Assembly: GCA_903899945.1 (NCBI GenBank)
Contig: CAIULA010000033.1
Coordinates: forward strand, 62,001-126,000
From: an uncultured Alphaproteobacteria bacterium
Lineage (GTDB): Bacteria > Pseudomonadota > Alphaproteobacteria > Paracaedibacterales > CAIULA01
Direction of reading: 5' to 3'
DNA: 64,000 bases
The notes below the pieces were generated by a model that had not been told where the DNA came from, did no database searches, and saw only the letters and a program-made list of their open reading frames with translations. Below, piece by piece: positions 63,105-64,000 of the stretch (positions are counted from its first letter, which is position 1; each line of letters opens with the position of its first letter). Made by a program: the position numbers and the translations under genes.

Positions 63105-63737
63105 TTGAGAAAAGTTTTTTGGGATGATCCTTACCAAAAAAGCCTTGTCACCAAAGTTGCATCCGTTTTGGATAACCGTATTGTACCAGAGGAAACGATT
63201 GTTTTTTCGTTTTCAGGCGGGCAAGAAAGTGATAAGGCAACGATCAATGGAATGCCTGTGATTGATTCTGATGTAGAAGGAAATTCTATTTACTATGAGC
63301 TTCAAGAGGGCCATGGGTTTAAATCGGGCGATACCATAACGATGGAAATTGACTGGCTTCGCCGATATAAGCTGATGCGGCTTCATTTTGCAGCTGAGTT
63401 GGTTCTGGAAATTGTAACTAGAAAATGGGGTTTTGAGAAAATCGGTGCCCATATTGCCGAAGAAAAATCCCGTATTGATTTTGTATCGGATAAAAACATC
63501 GCAGCTCTTTTCGATGAAATTTTGGCTGAATATAATGCCATCATCAAAAAAGATGCACCTATTAAGACTGGATTTTCTGATATTGAAAGTCAAAAACGTT
63601 TTTGGGAAATCGATGGTTTTTCCAAAATTCCTTGCGGAGGGACACACGTTAAATCAACAGCCGAAGTTGGATATGTCACCTTAAAAAGAAAAAATATCGG
63701 CAAATCGAAGGAAAGAATAGAAATTCATTTAGTATAG
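63105..63737 (+). CDS. AlaX-type alanyl-tRNA editing protein
   Basis: Free-standing homologue of the AlaRS editing domain, which clears mischarged tRNA-Ala. The second zinc motif is Cys177-Gly-Gly-Thr-His181 in IPCGGTHVKSTAEVG. The first, normally HxxxH, reads LHFAAEL (His94, Glu98), so the second His is replaced by Glu. 210 residues. Translation probably starts at TTG 63105 with TTAGGGATA 8 nt upstream. Catalytic ability depends on whether Glu98 can serve as a ligand. Confidence 0.8.
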   Translation: MRKVFWDDPYQKSLVTKVASVLDNRIVPEETIVFSFSGGQESDKATINGMPVIDSDVEGNSIYYELQEGHGFKSGDTITMEIDWLRRYKLMRLHFAAELVLEIVTRKWGFEKIGAHIAEEKSRIDFVSDKNIAALFDEILAEYNAIIKKDAPIKTGFSDIESQKRFWEIDGFSKIPCGGTHVKSTAEVGYVTLKRKNIGKSKERIEIHLV

Positions 63738-63796
63738 CACGAATGACATAAAGGGCCAGGTATTTTCTGTCTTGTAGAAGGGTCAGTTTTCAGCTA

Positions 63797-64000
63797 TTAA
63801 GCAACCATCTTGCTTACAGTTTTGGTTGTGCTGTGTCCTTCTTTAAGATCGACTAAAAGAACTTCACCGCCTTTGGATTGAACGATGTCAGCTCCTACAA
63901 CTCGGTCAATTGTATAATCCGCACCTTTTATTAAAACGTCAGGTAGTAATTGACTAATCAGGTTATAAGGGGTTTCTTCATCAAAAATTATCACCGTGTC
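63797..64000 (-). CDS. Heptose-1-phosphate adenylyltransferase C-terminus (HldE/RfaE2), 5' end outside window
   Basis: The last 67 residues: DTVIIFDEETPYNLISQLLPDV is split here by motif as VIIFDEETPYNLI, then LPDVLIKGADYTIDRVVGADIVQ, GGEVLLVDL and EGHSTT at the end. This is the C-terminal end of the nucleotidyltransferase that makes ADP-heptose for LPS core. Whether it is a fusion with the kinase (HldE) or a separate RfaE2 cannot be seen. The frame continues past the right edge. Confidence 0.88.
   Translation of the reverse strand, partial: DTVIIFDEETPYNLISQLLPDVLIKGADYTIDRVVGADIVQSKGGEVLLVDLKEGHSTTKTVSKMVA

Noticed and set aside
1-64000. CRISPR array
   Set aside because: No series of regularly spaced direct repeats was seen; the repeats present are dispersed palindromes.

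Overview
The window looks like a chromosomal segment of an AT-rich alphaproteobacterium, probably a host-associated one. The evidence is a CckA-type cell-cycle hybrid kinase at the left edge, an alphaproteobacterial-style translation operon (rimP-nusA-infB-rbfA), tsaB-rimI, topA, rnr and split-subunit glycine decarboxylase, combined with many small orphan secreted proteins, a compact complete biotin operon, a queuosine-precursor transporter next to tgt, and a dense load of palindromic repeats. Holosporales-like symbionts (Caedibacter/Paracaedibacter/Odyssella type) would fit, but that placement is inference from gene content and has not been tested by phylogeny.

Layout. 1-8.2 kb: cckA (runs off the left edge), then three large and one tiny orphan secreted protein, all on the minus strand, with a MITE-like element whose inverted partner lies on the other side of the first secreted gene. 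8.3-16.5 kb: topA, then the biotin operon bioF-bioH-like-bioC-bioD-bioA, with bioB divergent; the bioD 3' end has been rewritten by a palindromic repeat. 16.6-21.7 kb: a small secreted protein, an alpha/beta hydrolase, an MFS transporter, then rpmB and a queuosine pair (yhhQ-tgt). 21.8-25.3 kb: a large secreted protein and a HipBA toxin-antitoxin module, with paired TTACC-N4-GGTAA palindromes upstream of both transcription units. 25.3-30.5 kb: rimP-nusA-infB-rbfA. 30.6-41.9 kb: tsaB-rimI, two small secreted proteins, rph, hemE, mgtE, a DUF952 protein, phenylalanine hydroxylase, tRNA-Leu(UAA), a SIMPL-domain protein, phosphomannomutase/phosphoglucomutase, another secreted protein and a Gfo/Idh/MocA oxidoreductase.

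42.15-53.0 kb is a prophage-derived cluster: HK97-type portal, prohead protease, capsid, connectors, several tail-like genes, a SleB-type endolysin and a holin. No terminase, tape measure, integrase or repressor is recognisable. The cluster is interrupted by about 2 kb holding a small secreted protein and an EamA/DMT transporter on the opposite strand, and one tail gene appears split by a frameshift. 53-64 kb: recG, a prolyl-oligopeptidase-like S9 peptidase, gcvPA-gcvPB, rnr, an AlaX-type editing protein and the C-terminal part of a heptose-1-phosphate adenylyltransferase (HldE/RfaE2).

Features that ordinary annotation would miss: a family of double-hairpin repeats with compensatory stem changes at six loci (one copy is translated as the BioD C-terminus), a MITE-like element with about 19-bp terminal inverted repeats, and the duplicated operator pair that may place a secreted protein under HipB control. 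No rRNA genes, CRISPR arrays or intact insertion sequences were seen.
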